From Notolepis coatsorum (taxonomy: Eukaryota > Chordata > Actinopteri > Aulopiformes > Paralepididae), in NCBI GenBank assembly GCA_963971535.1, contig OZ020593.1, positions 11,443,560-11,507,559 on the forward strand: a DNA stretch of 64,000 nt, given 5' to 3'. The translations under genes and the position numbers were made by a program. Below the pieces are notes generated by a model, which worked only from the letters and a program-made list of their open reading frames with translations, was not told the DNA's origin and searched no databases. Every line of letters starts with the position of its first letter. Positions within the stretch are counted from its first letter, which is position 1. Positions 43,201 to 53,030 of the stretch are shown here, one piece after another.

Positions 43201-45901
43201 TAGCTGTAGGAGACAGAGACCTGGAGACTAGCTGTAGAGGACAGAGACCTGGAGACTAGCTGTAGGGGACAGAGACCTGGAGACTAGCTGTAGAGGACAG
43301 AGACCTGGAGACTAGCTGTAGAGGACAGAGCCCTGGAGACTAGCTGTAGAGGACAGAGACCTGGAGACTAGCTGTAGGAGACAGAGACCTGGAGACTAGC
43401 TGTAGAGGACAGAGCCCTGGAGACTAGCTGTAGAGGACAGAGCCCTGGAGACTAGCTGTAGAGGACAGAGCCCTGGAGACTAGCTGTAGAGGACAGAGAC
43501 CTGGAGACTAGCTGTAGAGGACAGAGACCTGGAGACTAGCTGTAGAGGACAGAGACCTGGAGACTAGCTGTAGAGGACAGAGACCTGGAGACTAGCTGTA
43601 GGGGACAGAGACCTGGAGACTAGCTGTAGAGGACAGAGACCTGGAGACTAGCTGTAGAGGACAGAGACCTGGAGACTAGCTGTAGGGGACAGAGACCTGG
43701 AGACTAGCTGTAGAGGACAGAGCCCTGGAGACTAGCTGTTTAAAACAGACAGGGGGACTGGATTCTTTAATGACAGAATTCAGTCAGACCACGGTTTAAT
43801 TAAGGATGCCAGGACGGCACTCACAACTGTACAGTTTAACAGGGGCATTGTTACTGCCAAGCCCAGGGGACAGAGCGCTCCCCGCTGGACGATGTGTGTG
43901 AATGAATGGGCGAATGTGAAGCATAAGTTGTAAATGATAAATGCAGTCCATTTACCATCATACCTATCAATTACAAATTATTCTATGGATTAGAGCAGGG
44001 GTGACGGGTTCTGCAACCCTTTTGATACAAAGTGCCTTATTTAAATGTTCGTTAACCTGGACACATTTAGCCATCATCCTTTTCTCATGTTTGGTTTCAA
44101 AATGGTGTTTAACACTCAATGTTCGGCAAAGAACAACAGACCGACCCTTCCGATTAGCTCTGACCCTGAAATATCCCTGGTAAGGTATATCAGTCAAACT
44201 ACCATAAACAACAGTCTATGCAACTTGCCAACGGCTGTGAAAGAGGTAACTCGGCAGGGGGATGAGAGGACACTTTAACATTTCCAAAAAGGTTCCCCTC
44301 TTACACACACATTGGTTAAGATACCGCGTGACAGTGGTGGCACTCGTGCCTACGGTCGCTGACCCCTGGATGGGAGTGTAACTCTACTCACGTCTTCTTC
44401 ATCTGGATCTTCTCGGAGTGCCTCTGCTTGTGGTACAGCTTGGCCTTCAGCCCGATCATCTTGCGGGCCTTGTGGGAGCGCTCGTGGGCCTCACGGCTCT
44501 CCTTCTTGCGCTTCCTCTCATGGTGGTCCAGGCGCTGGCCGTGCCGCTTGCGGTGCAACTCGATGTGCTCGTTCTGAGGCTGCGGGCGACAAGACGAGGG
44601 CGGGTTGAGATTCGATCACCGAACGCGTGTCGAGAGTATTCATCTGTTAAACACTCGTTTTCCGTGGGATTTTTTTTATAAACTTTGGACCTGTACTACA
44701 TAAGACTTCAGGCTATGGAACCGTTATGTTTTCCAGCTCCTACCTCTCAGCTGGAACTTAAAAACAGGCATCTGGCAACCAGTAAAAAAAAGGTTTAAAA
44801 AAAAAAAAAAGGAGCAAATATTTTATTTCAGTGTGTTCATACCTTTGTTTCTCTATTTCATTAGCACTCACAAGGTGATTTTTCTTTATTGTGTAAGAAA
44901 CTTCAGAATGTTACCTTGTGCAAAATGTGGGGTAAGCTTAAGGGGTTAATACAACAGCAGATGTCAAATATCAACTGTATTGTATTTGCTGTATTTTGTG
45001 GATGTAAAATGTTTATTTTCATTGGCGATGTTTGGAAACATTGGGAGTCAAATGTATCTAGGGGCTATATTCTGCTTTATAATGGGGCGACAGTGGATCG
45101 GGAGGTAGAGCAGTCGTCTGGTAATCCGAAGGTTCTCGGTTCGATTCCCGCTCCTCCTGGGGCAGCGTGTCAAAGTGTCTTTGAGCAAGACACTTAACCC
45201 CTCGTTGCTCCTGGTGAGCAGATCGGCACCTTGCATGGTGTGTGAGTGAAGGGTAAAATGGGTAAATGTGAGGAACAAATTGTAAAGCGTTTTGGATAAA
45301 AGCTGCTATATAAATGCAGCCATTTACCATTTTATAATGGGTTATGTAAATTCCAAAACCTTATTTTCCATTGACAGATCAAAGCTCTTCTAGAATATAT
45401 GTAAATATACTCTACATTAATATGGTGAAAATATATTTACTGGAATAGGGGGACCCTGATGTAACAAGACGACATTCTTTCTCTGGTCTGCATCCCCCTA
45501 ACAATTGTGTGTATTGAGCCATACTGTATATTGTACCCATTCTGCAATCTGTTCATAAAAATGTCTTCAATCAATCAATCAATCCATCATTTTCTTGGGC
45601 TGTGGACTAGACAACTCGTTTTTTTTTTTTATCTGAAGAGATTAACGTAATTACAAATCACAACCACGTGTAACGTGGTTTATGGTTTACACAAATACAA
45701 TAAAAACGATCAGGTAAAGTAATCGGGAAACATAGTTAAGAGTTTAGTGTTTTATAAACAAACAGCTCAGGGACAGCCGAGCAGCACGTGACGTCACTGA
45801 ACCACATGTAGGGTTAGCTCTTTATGCTAGTATGTTCAACTGCCCTTTTTAAGCGCATTTAATGGAACAAATGATGCTGGTTTCTTACCATGTTGTGTCT
45901 T
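31152..45901 (-). CDS. nsa2: NSA2 ribosome biogenesis factor, six exons, complete
   Basis: Exons on the minus strand: 45901-45899 (ATG only), 44579-44392, 38118-37968, 37052-36873, 32849-32657, 31219-31152. All splice sites are GT-AG and phases agree, giving 783 nt and 260 residues, the usual NSA2 length. NSA2 is a nucleolar eS8-like assembly factor required for 27S pre-rRNA processing and 60S maturation. Recognisable words: [20 protein letters not shown], a Lys/Arg-rich N-terminal half, [55 protein letters not shown] and the C-terminal [12 protein letters not shown]. It is divergent from GFM2, an arrangement also known in other vertebrates. The introns are swollen by repeats. Confidence 0.97.
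31271..31700 (-). mobile_element. LINE 3' fragment (family B-like subfamily)
   Basis: CAAGATTCAAGAGATTTATT then GTGACATACATACACAAGTC and GGTGGCCATGCCCGCC, the reverse complement of a LINE tail shared with 35318, 36560 and 52066. The right limit is approximate. Confidence 0.65.
31815..31946. mobile_element. piggyBac-like MITE with TTAA ends
   Basis: TTAACCCTTTCACTGCCACA at the left and GGCAGTGAAAGGGTTAA at the right, with inner CTACAGAAGG / CCTTCTGTAG also inverted. About 130 bp and TTAA-framed, as expected for piggyBac-type insertion. Confidence 0.7.
32217..32597. mobile_element. Non-autonomous hAT-like element
   Basis: TAGGGCTGTCAAAATTAATG to TATTGACAGCACTA, flanked by (AT)n that could hide an 8-bp ATATATAT duplication. 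The interior is rich in TTAATCTAGATTAA. 381 bp. Confidence 0.75.
32657..32849 (-). CDS. nsa2: NSA2 exon 5
   Basis: 193 nt. Reads [20 protein letters not shown] through [18 protein letters not shown]; acceptor CTCTCAG|GG, donor TGGG|GTGAGT. Confidence 0.97.
32932..34638. mobile_element. Tc1/mariner-type MITE split by an L1-like LINE
   Basis: Same ends as the MITE at 23257-23631 (CAGGTGCAGC.CAATAAATT, and GAGCTGCACCTG at the right), flanked by TA. The L1-like insertion at 33174-34559 is bracketed by a 16-bp duplication GAGAGTTTAGCTTTTT (33158-33173 and 34560-34575). Confidence 0.85.
33174..34559 (-). mobile_element. 5'-truncated L1-like LINE, ORF2 C-terminus
   Basis: The minus-strand frame ending at 33583 reads [20 protein letters not shown], then [20 protein letters not shown], the Cys-rich C-terminal domain of fish L1-type ORF2. 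The T-run at the low-coordinate end corresponds to its poly(A). The reverse transcriptase is absent. Confidence 0.8.
34698..34845. mobile_element. piggyBac-like palindromic element, degenerate
   Basis: TTAACCCTTTCACTGCCACA at the left and GCAGTGAAAGGGTTAACC near 34808-34825, as in the 31815 copy. The right end is uncertain. Confidence 0.6.
34850..35190. repeat. Unclassified dispersed repeat, inverted relative of 4605-4835
   Basis: The reverse complement shares GAATTTAAATTGATGCGCAAG-like and CTAAGTGGTATT words with the left-hand copy. No ends defined. Confidence 0.5.
35316..35360 (-). mobile_element. Short LINE tail (family B-like)
   Basis: CAAGATTCAAGAGATTTATT, then GTCACGTACATACACAAGAC; only the extreme 3' tail is present. 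Confidence 0.5.
35480..36040 (+). mobile_element. LINE (L2/Maui-like) ORF2 C-terminus and tail
   Basis: Frame 35563-35886 reads [20 protein letters not shown], then [20 protein letters not shown] and [16 protein letters not shown], the end of a non-LTR reverse transcriptase ORF. A tail with AAATAAAGGTTGAAAAAG follows near 36025. Confidence 0.7.
36050..36555. other. Unassigned intronic sequence
   Basis: No supported gene. Overlapping short frames on both strands around 36170-36560 have no recognisable domain. Confidence 0.4.
36560..36860 (-). mobile_element. LINE family B-like 3' fragment with GT microsatellite
   Basis: CAAGACATGTAGTGAAATTA then GGTGGCCATACCCGCC, same family as 31271. Followed by (GT)n runs at 36752-36848, close to the NSA2 exon 4 donor. 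Confidence 0.6.
36873..37052 (-). CDS. nsa2: NSA2 exon 4
   Basis: 180 nt, phase 0 at both ends. Reads [20 protein letters not shown], then [20 protein letters not shown]; acceptor CCTCAG|GGT, donor CCCATG|GTACGA. Confidence 0.97.
37111..37522. mobile_element. Non-autonomous hAT-like element (CTTCGAAG family)
   Basis: TAGGGCTGACCGTCGATT to TTTAAGACGGCCCTA. The right end matches, in inverse orientation, the left end of the 17046-18208 element. No clear 8-bp duplication was found; instead it sits between two copies of an NSA2 exon-edge segment. Confidence 0.75.
37553..37631 (-). pseudogene. nsa2: Duplicated edge of NSA2 exon 4 with a mutated acceptor
   Basis: About 79 bp repeating 37031-37110: the first bases of exon 4, its acceptor and adjacent intron. 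The copy differs at several positions, and the acceptor AG reads GG (CCTCGGGG), so it should not be spliced. Confidence 0.85.
37968..38118 (-). CDS. nsa2: NSA2 exon 3
   Basis: 151 nt. Reads [20 protein letters not shown], then [20 protein letters not shown]; acceptor TTTGCAG|C, donor GCT|GTGAGT. Confidence 0.97.
38222..38690 (+). mobile_element. tRNA-derived SINE
   Basis: Head with box A-like AGTGGCGCAGTGGG and box B GGTTCGAGCCC, body words TTGGCTGGTCGTTCATAC and CAGCGACTCCTACAG, and an A/G-rich tail. Same family as 24470-24937. Confidence 0.8.
38805..43740. repeat. 28-bp minisatellite array, 4.9 kb (NSA2 intron 2)
   Basis: Consensus unit built from TAGAGGACAGAGACCTGG and AGACTAGCTG; about 170-180 copies judging from length. 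Variants include GCCCTGG for ACCTGG, AGGAGACAG, AGGGGACAG and TAGCGG, plus short units lacking CCTGGAGA, dispersed through the array. The unit contains TAG in more than one frame, so it is not coding. Confidence 0.97.
43860..44000 (+). mobile_element. SINE/LINE-type tail fragment
   Basis: GTGTGTGAATGAATGGG, TTGTAAATGATAAATGCAGT and CCATTTACCAT resemble the tail of the SINE at 45085-45335. The head is missing. Confidence 0.5.
44392..44579 (-). CDS. nsa2: NSA2 exon 2
   Basis: 188 nt. Reads [20 protein letters not shown], then [20 protein letters not shown] and [16 protein letters not shown]; acceptor CCCGCAG|CC, donor AAGAC|GTGAGT. Confidence 0.97.
44690..45080. other. Unassigned intronic sequence
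   Basis: No gene or element recognised. One poly-A run near 44797. Confidence 0.4.
45085..45335 (+). mobile_element. tRNA-derived SINE (fish type with CAAGACACTTAACCCC body)
   Basis: tRNA-like head GGTAGAGCAGTCGTCTGGTA with box B GGTTCGATTCCC. Body AAAGTGTCTTTGAGCAAGAC and tail GCTATATAAATGCAGCC plus CCATTTACC are typical of widespread teleost SINEs. Confidence 0.85.
45447..45585 (+). mobile_element. LINE family A 3' tail
   Basis: GGGGGACCCTGATG, GGTCTGCATCCCCCTAACAA, CATTCTGCAATCTGTTCATA and (CAAT)n. Confidence 0.8.
45789..45796. promoter_or_regulatory. CRE/ATF palindrome TGACGTCA (NSA2 intron 1 side)
   Basis: TGACGTCA overlapping CACGTGACG, about 100 bp inside NSA2 intron 1. Confidence 0.4.
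45899..45901 (-). CDS. nsa2: NSA2 exon 1, coding part is the ATG only
   Basis: ACAACATG|GTAAGAAA: the start codon is directly followed by a donor site, and exon 2 begins with CCT (Pro2). A single-codon first coding exon is also known for vertebrate NSA2. Confidence 0.85.
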
Positions 45902-46110
45902 GGAGGTTACGTGTTACAGTAAAAAAGATATATCGGGTGGAATATGTCGGGTAAGATGTGGATTTGTCCGTCTTTTCTTCCCCGAGGCTCGGGTCTGAGG
46001 TGTTGTTTTCCCGGAGCCGCTGCTCAAAAAGGACGCGCTGACGTCATAGAACCGCGTCGAACGGTCCGTTCATTCAATGTCACCGGCTCTGCACATAAAC
46101 CCTTGTAGCG
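45902..46110. promoter_or_regulatory. Putative bidirectional promoter NSA2/GFM2
   Basis: The gap between the divergent start codons is about 210 bp. It is CG-containing (CGGAGCCGCTGC, ACCGCGTCGAACGG) and holds a TGACGTCA palindrome at 46039-46046. No TATA box is obvious. It is the likely 5' UTR/promoter for both genes. Confidence 0.6.
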
Positions 46111-46128
46111 ATGTGTCCGAGTGTCCTC
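46111..46128 (+). CDS. gfm2: GFM2 candidate exon 1 (six codons)
   Basis: ATGTGTCCGAGTGTCCTC|GTGAGC: ATG, five codons and a donor in phase 0, matching the phase of exon 2. Position opposite the NSA2 start supports it. An alternative start is the in-frame ATG at 49284 inside exon 2. Confidence 0.4.
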
Positions 46129-49100
46129 GTGAGCCATGACGTTGTCTCAAAATACAGACACAAGTCACAAAATAATTTATATTATATCTCATATGTATTT
46201 ATCTGTCAAAGTAATAATGTTTCTTTGTGTATTATGTAGATACGTCTTATTTTATACACATGGAACTGTGAGTACGATTTGCAACATGTTCTCGGGGGAC
46301 GTATTTTCACGTCGCGCTCTCGACCTGAGAAAGCGTGATGATTTAATAGTTGTGTCATTTGGACAGTTGCTTTAGCCATAATATAACATTAGTCATATGT
46401 TTGGAATGCTACACTGATCCATTTATACTAGTTCTCCATCTGTTTTGTGATCATATGTTGTTTAATGGAACGGTTTGGTGATGACATTGATTGAACCCAC
46501 TAGTTGACATTGCTCTGTCTGTCCAGACGCAGGGTCTCGCAGGCGGGCGTGGGAAATGTGGCGTACAGAAGTCCGTTTACCCGGTGTCGCTCGGGGGCCT
46601 GAGTCCTTCTAGGAGGCTCAGCCCGTGGACGGTGTGAGGCCGGTAATCGGCCCCCGTCGCGCCGGGGTCTGGTCTTCTCGGAGTCGGGTTGTTTGTGAAT
46701 GCAGCCCAAAGTGGGTGGTAAACTCCATCTAAGAGACCGATAGTCAACAAGTACCTTAAGGGAAAGTTGAAAAGAACTTTGAAGAGAGAGTTCAAGAGGG
46801 CGTGAAACCGTTGAGAGGTAAACAGGTGGTGTCAATCAATCAATCAATCAATCAATCAATCCGCGCAGTCTGCCCTTCTTCAGCCAACCTTCTTCTCCAT
46901 GGTACAGCTGAGGGTCTGTCGGATGATGTCATATTGTAGGCTTGGATACTAAACATACTTCCAAGATGCGAATTAAGGCATTTGGGACATTTAGCCTGAT
47001 GTTTGGGGTAAGAGTCACATGATATTACCATGTTCTTTAGATTTGTATTAAGATAAGCTGTTCCTTCATTGATCCCCTTGGGGAAATTCAAGTGTCCTGG
47101 TAGCAGGGGGGGGGGGGGGGGGGGGGGTGCATGTATAGACCGGGTAATATAAAGACAATAAATGTAGGTAATACAACATTTAATATGAATACAAGTAAAC
47201 AGTAGACAAAAAGGTGCAGATGATGAGGGTCTGTGTACCCTATCAGTCATAATCCACTCTGCGATAGAGTCTGTGCACGGTTGAGATTGACATTTCTAAC
47301 AGTTCTCAAGTTCTGCAGCCATTAGTTCTACAGCTGCTGGCAACAGTCCGTGCCGCGTCTCTACATTTCGTAGCTCCATTTCTGCAGACCCCTCTCTGAT
47401 TGGTTGAACTCCATTTCTGCAGACCCCTCTCTGATTGGTTGAGCGAAGCCCCTCTCTAAGGTACGCAAGGGAGGTGCGCATAAGGTTATCGAGGTCGACG
47501 ACTAGCTCAACTGGTTCGCCGCCCTGCTGTGGATCCTGCGGTGCGTTGGTGACAAGTTCGATTCCCTTCAATTTTTTTTAACGTGCATTCTTTCGCCGGT
47601 TAAGTTTAGGCATTGTTTCGGAGTTGGTTAAGGTTAGGCATGGTTTCGGAGTTGGTTAAGGTTAGAAGGGTTAAGTTTAGGCGCTGTTTCGGAGTTGATT
47701 AAGGTTAGAGTTTGTCGCAGAGAATGGCAATAGAATGCAGCCTATTTCCGCACTGCAGCTCTCTCGCGCTGCCGCGGTCACATGGGCGTAGTGGCCAATC
47801 AGAGAGGGGTCTGCAGAAATGGAGCTACGAAATGTAGAGACGCGTCCGTGCCCCTGGTTGTAAAACCTGATGGCCGCCGGAACGAAGGACTGTCCGAGGC
47901 GGTTAGTGGCGTGTCGGCGGGGTATGAGTCTGTGGCTGAACAGCCTCCTCATCTTGGCTAGCTCCTCATAGAGGGGGTGGGAGCCTGGGAGGGGTTCTCC
48001 AGGAGAGCATCCAGCCTCTTTCTCATCCTCCTCTCTGACTGTCACCACCTCTACTTTGACCAGTTTGACTCCCACTTAAGTTTGTTGGTGTCTCTTGAGT
48101 TGATGTTACCCCCAACATACTGCGTCTGGCTACTACAGACTGGTGGTAAAACGACTGCAGCAGTCTATTGCACACGTCGAAGGACCTGAGTCTCTTCAGG
48201 AAGAACAGTCTGCCATGGGAAGAAGTCTAGTACTGTAGTGGAAAGGACTGTTGATGTAAAGTCTAGCACTGTAGTGGAAAGGACGTTTGACGTATTAACA
48301 CACAAACTGTTAATATATTAAAACCATCAGAAACCACAGGAAGCGCAGGTATGCTAACAACACAGTGTTATCAAGAAGGCACGACAACGCCTCTACTTCC
48401 TTAGGCGCTTAAGGAAGTTCAACGTGAGTCAGAAGATCCTCAAGAACTTCTACTCATGCACAATAGAGAGCATCCTGACTGGCAATATCACCTCCTGGTT
48501 TGGGAATAGCACTGCACAAGACCGCAGTAGACTACAGAGAGTGGCCCGTTCAGCCGAACGCACAATTGGAGGTGGGCTTCCCACTCTCCAAGGCATTTAC
48601 AACAAGCGGTGCATGGGCAAGGCTAAGAGAATAATCAAAGACTCCAGCCACCCAAACAACTGCCTCTTTGAACTACTGCGGTCAGGCAAGCGATACCGGA
48701 GTCTCATGGCAAGCACAGAGAGACTCAGAAGGAGCTTCTATCCCCAGGCCATCAGGATGCTCAATGAACGATGAACAATAAGCAACCATCAACACACCCA
48801 CAGCGCACATACACTCACTTAAATAAACAACACACTGTAGCACCCACTTTACCACTTTAGACACACTTTACACTTTATATTTATATTATAGGTAAGGAAA
48901 TTCCACATTCTCATTCCTTATTGCACCTCCCTATTGCACCTCACCACTACAAGGTGGCACCACAAGCTAAGCTATACCTCATAATTTTGTACCAGCTGTA
49001 CATACTGTATATATAGATACACTGAACAATTTTGTTGTTTACACTTGTTTACGTACTTGACTTCTTGACTTTCTATTTTATACTTATTATACGTATTTTA

Positions 49101-51984
49101 TACTATCTTGTTATTATCTAGCACACTCTCAGGAGCACACAGAAAGAAACATTTCATGCAAATTATTCTGTATTCTGTATGACAACTAATAAAGAAACTT
49201 GAACTTGAACACACCACAGTCTCTAATTTCCCTTTTTCCCGCTCACAGGGTCGGTGTTCGTTTAGGAACGGGATCCAGCTGTGCATGTGGCGAGCGGCAC
49301 GTCATGGAGGAGGAAGACATTACAGTTTTTTTCTTCCAGGTGCATATGTTCAGTTTCCATTATTAGCAAACTATTGCAAACGTTTTCTAACGTCTTAATT
49401 GCATTTGTGCACATGTCATCATCACCTTTATTTAACTAGAAATAAAAACCCATTGAGACCGAGGTACTCTTTTTCAAGGGTGATCTGGCCAAGAAGGCAA
49501 ACACGAATTATGACAAAACATACTTAACAAGACACAATACTGACATACAGTAGACTACCATACAAACAATTAAATTCAACTTAATAAAATACAAGCACAA
49601 TAAAACAATAACAATCAACCTGTAGAAAAGTGCTACAAATCTAAACAGGAGCAGCAGGTGGCAAGGATTTCAGATATTATTTGTTTGAAGCAACACAAGG
49701 AGATTGGAGAGGCTGATTTGAGACATGTCTGGAGGTCATTCCAGGACCAAGGACCGAAATAAAATAGGCTTATTTTACTTGCCTCAGTCCGCACAGGGTG
49801 CCTGAATACTTTTACCAACGGATTCCAGTTCCGTGTTCTGCGCTCTGATTGGCCACTGACGTTTCTGGTCGCGCCAATCATGTGACACCTGTTTCTTTCA
49901 CCGGCTAAGCTTAGGCACTCTTTCGAAGTTGGTTAAGGTTAGAGTTTGTCTTAGAGCAGGGCGATAGAACACCAGCCCTGATTCCAAACTCCAACTGCGA
50001 AAGAGTCGCTTAAGCTTAACCAGTGATAAACTAGGCGTTAGGTAGTTTGCTGCTGTTCGAGGCGGAAATGGGCGCGTCACACGATTGGGCGCACATGTCA
50101 CATGACCAGAAACGTCAGTGGCCAATCAGATCGCACCAGAAACGTCAGTGGCCAATCAGATCGCAGAACGCGAACGCGGAACTGGAAATCCGTTGGTAAA
50201 AAAATAGACTCTCACAGGGTGGCATTTTAAAGCACATCCAGGTGCTGGATCTGAGATTGAGGACGTTTTGAATTATGTTTTGAATTACATGTTGTTGCAA
50301 GTTGCACCAAGCGTCATCACCACTAATGTACTTTCTGGTCATTATTACCGTAGATGACATCAAATCGCCGCGGACTGTGGTCAACCCGGATATATCCAAG
50401 TAAGTGACTGCTGCACTGAGATGCCTTGCTGGTCCCTTGCTGTTTATGTGTGTAGTAGTAGGGGTGTAAAGGTACACGTATCCGTACCGAACCGTTTCAG
50501 TACTGGACCTCAGGTTCAGTACGGCTGTGTAGTGTACCGAACGAATACAACGGTATGTTAACCACTAACGACCGCCCGTCGGAGGCAGTTTTTTTTCCAC
50601 AATCTAATATAATTATTATTATTTTGAATTTGTTTTACAAGTCGATTATTAATTTGAAATATAGAATATTCGTTGACAGCCCTACAAGTACAATTAGTTA
50701 CTGCACACTACATCACCCCTGAGTGGAAAACTTTTCCCCCACTGTACCGAACCGTGACTTCAAAACCGAGGTACGTACCGAACCGTGGTTTTTGTGTACC
50801 GTTACACCCCTTGTATGTGGTCATCACGCTTCATATCATCCACTTCACGTCCCCCTGCTGTCACTGTGTTGTAGGGCTGTCCCCGACTAAGGATTTGGCT
50901 GGTCGACTATGATTGGTCAAAATTTGCCGTTAGTCGATTATTGGTCAACTAAAAAAAAAAAGTATAATATTTAAACAAATACAATTTTAAATATTATTAT
51001 TATTTATTTTTTTTTATAATTCCATTTGGGCTGTGGGGGTGCTTAATGTCTGAAGGAGTCGACTGGAGGCTTGTTGTCCTCTGCAAAAGCATGCAATTGG
51101 TCCACTGATGGATACATCTTGATATTTGTCTAGTCTAATGTGTTCATTAGATGGGTGAAATCCTCTTTCAGTGCCTCTGTGCCTGTTTTCTTAGGCAGTT
51201 AGCCTCTGGTATGCGTGTCATTAGCGTTAGCCACGCTTCTAGGCCTCTTTTCTTTTGGAAAGAATGATAAAAAAAATATTATATATTTTTATATATATAT
51301 TTGACTAAGAGGTTGGCCAGTCGACTACGGCTCCTTTCGACCGATTAGTCGACTAATCGACTAATAGGGGTCAGCCCTACTGTGTAGTATGTGGTTATCA
51401 TGCTTCCTATCATCCACTTCACGTCCAGCTGACACTGTGTTGCTCAGTGTTGCTCTTGAATCCCCAGGATCCGAAACATTGGCATCATGGCCCACATTGA
51501 TGCAGGGAAGACGACCACGACCGAGCGGATGCTGTATTACTCTGGCTATACCAGAGCACTGGGAGGTGTGTAGCTTCTTCTTCTTCTTCTTCTTCTTCTT
51601 CTTCTTCTTCTTCTTCTTCTTCTTCTTCTTCTTCTTCTTCTTCTTCTTCTTCTTCTTCTTCTTCTTCTTCTTCTTCTTCTTCTTCTTCTTCTTCTTCTTC
51701 TTCTTCTTCTTCTTCCTCCCTCTTCTTCCTCCCTCTTCTTCTTCTTCTTCCTCCCTCTTCTTCTTCTTCTTCTTCCTCCCTCTTCTTCTTCTTCTTCCTC
51801 CCTCTTCTTCTTATTCCTCCCTCTTCTTCTTCTTCTTCTTCTTCTTCTTCTTCTTCTTCTTCTTCTTCTTCTTCTTCTTCTTCTTCTTCTTCTTCTTCTT
51901 CTTCTTCTTCTTCTTCTTCTTCTTCTTCTTCTTCTTCTTCTTCTTCTTCTTCTTCCTCCTCCTCCTCCTCCTCCTCCTCCTCTT

Positions 51985-52019
<35 letters not shown>

Positions 52020-52969
52020 CTCCTCCTCCTCTTTCTTCTTCCTCTTCTTCTTCCTCTTCTTCCTCTCAAGATTTCAAGAGTTTTATTTGTCACATACATA
52101 CACAAGTAGTGAAATGAAGGTGGCCATGCCCGCCTAGATTGTGCCAAAATACAAATAATAAACTACAAAATACACTACAAATAATAAAATAGAATAATAA
52201 AATAGAATAGATAATAAAATAGAATAGACATGATAAAAATAATAAGAATAAAATACAATGCTAAGCTTAAGAAATAAATGTAATGAGTACTATATACAAT
52301 AATATACAAATATACAGTTATGTTTTTTTAAAGTGACCTTTTTTATAGTGTATTTGTGTGTGGGGTGTGTGGGGTGTGTGTGAGGATGTGTGGTGTGAGA
52401 AAGCTCAATGTTCTGATGGCCTGGGGGAAGAAGCTGAGTCTGAGTCTCTGTTCTTGCCGCATGAATGCGGAGGCGCTTGCCTGACCGCAGCAGCTTGAAC
52501 AGGCTGTTGTTGGGGTGGTGAGGGTCCTTCATTATTCTGCAGGCTCTGGATCTGCACCTCCTGGTGTACAAGTCCTGCAGGGGTGGTAGAGCAATACCCG
52601 TAGTGCGCTCTGCTGAGAGCCTTCCTGTCCTGGGCGGTGCAGTTGCCAAACCAGGCAGTGATGTTCCCAGTCAGGATGCTCTCCACAGCCCCAGAGTAGA
52701 AGGACTGGAGTATCTTTCTTCCCTGATACTTTACATTTTCTCACTTGTCTCTAATACACTTCCAGCAGTCTAAGACGTATCACTGCCCTCTGCTGTTCAA
52801 TAAAAACAAAAGTCACTTCATGCAGTATCTATATACAAGGATACAGGACAGTATTATGAAGAAATAAAGACATGATGTCATGACAAAGACATGATGTCAT
52901 CTTCCCCAAAACACTGCCTGTTCTCAACAATCTCTCTCTCCCTGTTTCTCTCTCTCCCCATCACCCCCA

Positions 52970-53030
<61 letters not shown>

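Noticed and set aside
38805-43740. CRISPR-like array
   Set aside because: Units are contiguous with no unique spacers; it is a eukaryotic minisatellite.
45085-45160. Functional tRNA gene
   Set aside because: The tRNA-like region with box B belongs to a SINE with a typical body and tail; no intact cloverleaf was established. The same applies to 24900, 38230 and 63330.
46500-46835. 111-codon minus-strand ORF resembling proteins annotated as senescence-associated
   Set aside because: These are spurious frames on 28S rRNA; the nucleotide sequence is an rDNA fragment.
51389-52147. Poly-Phe and poly-Glu frames of more than 200 codons
   Set aside because: Produced by the CTT microsatellite running on from GFM2 exon 4.
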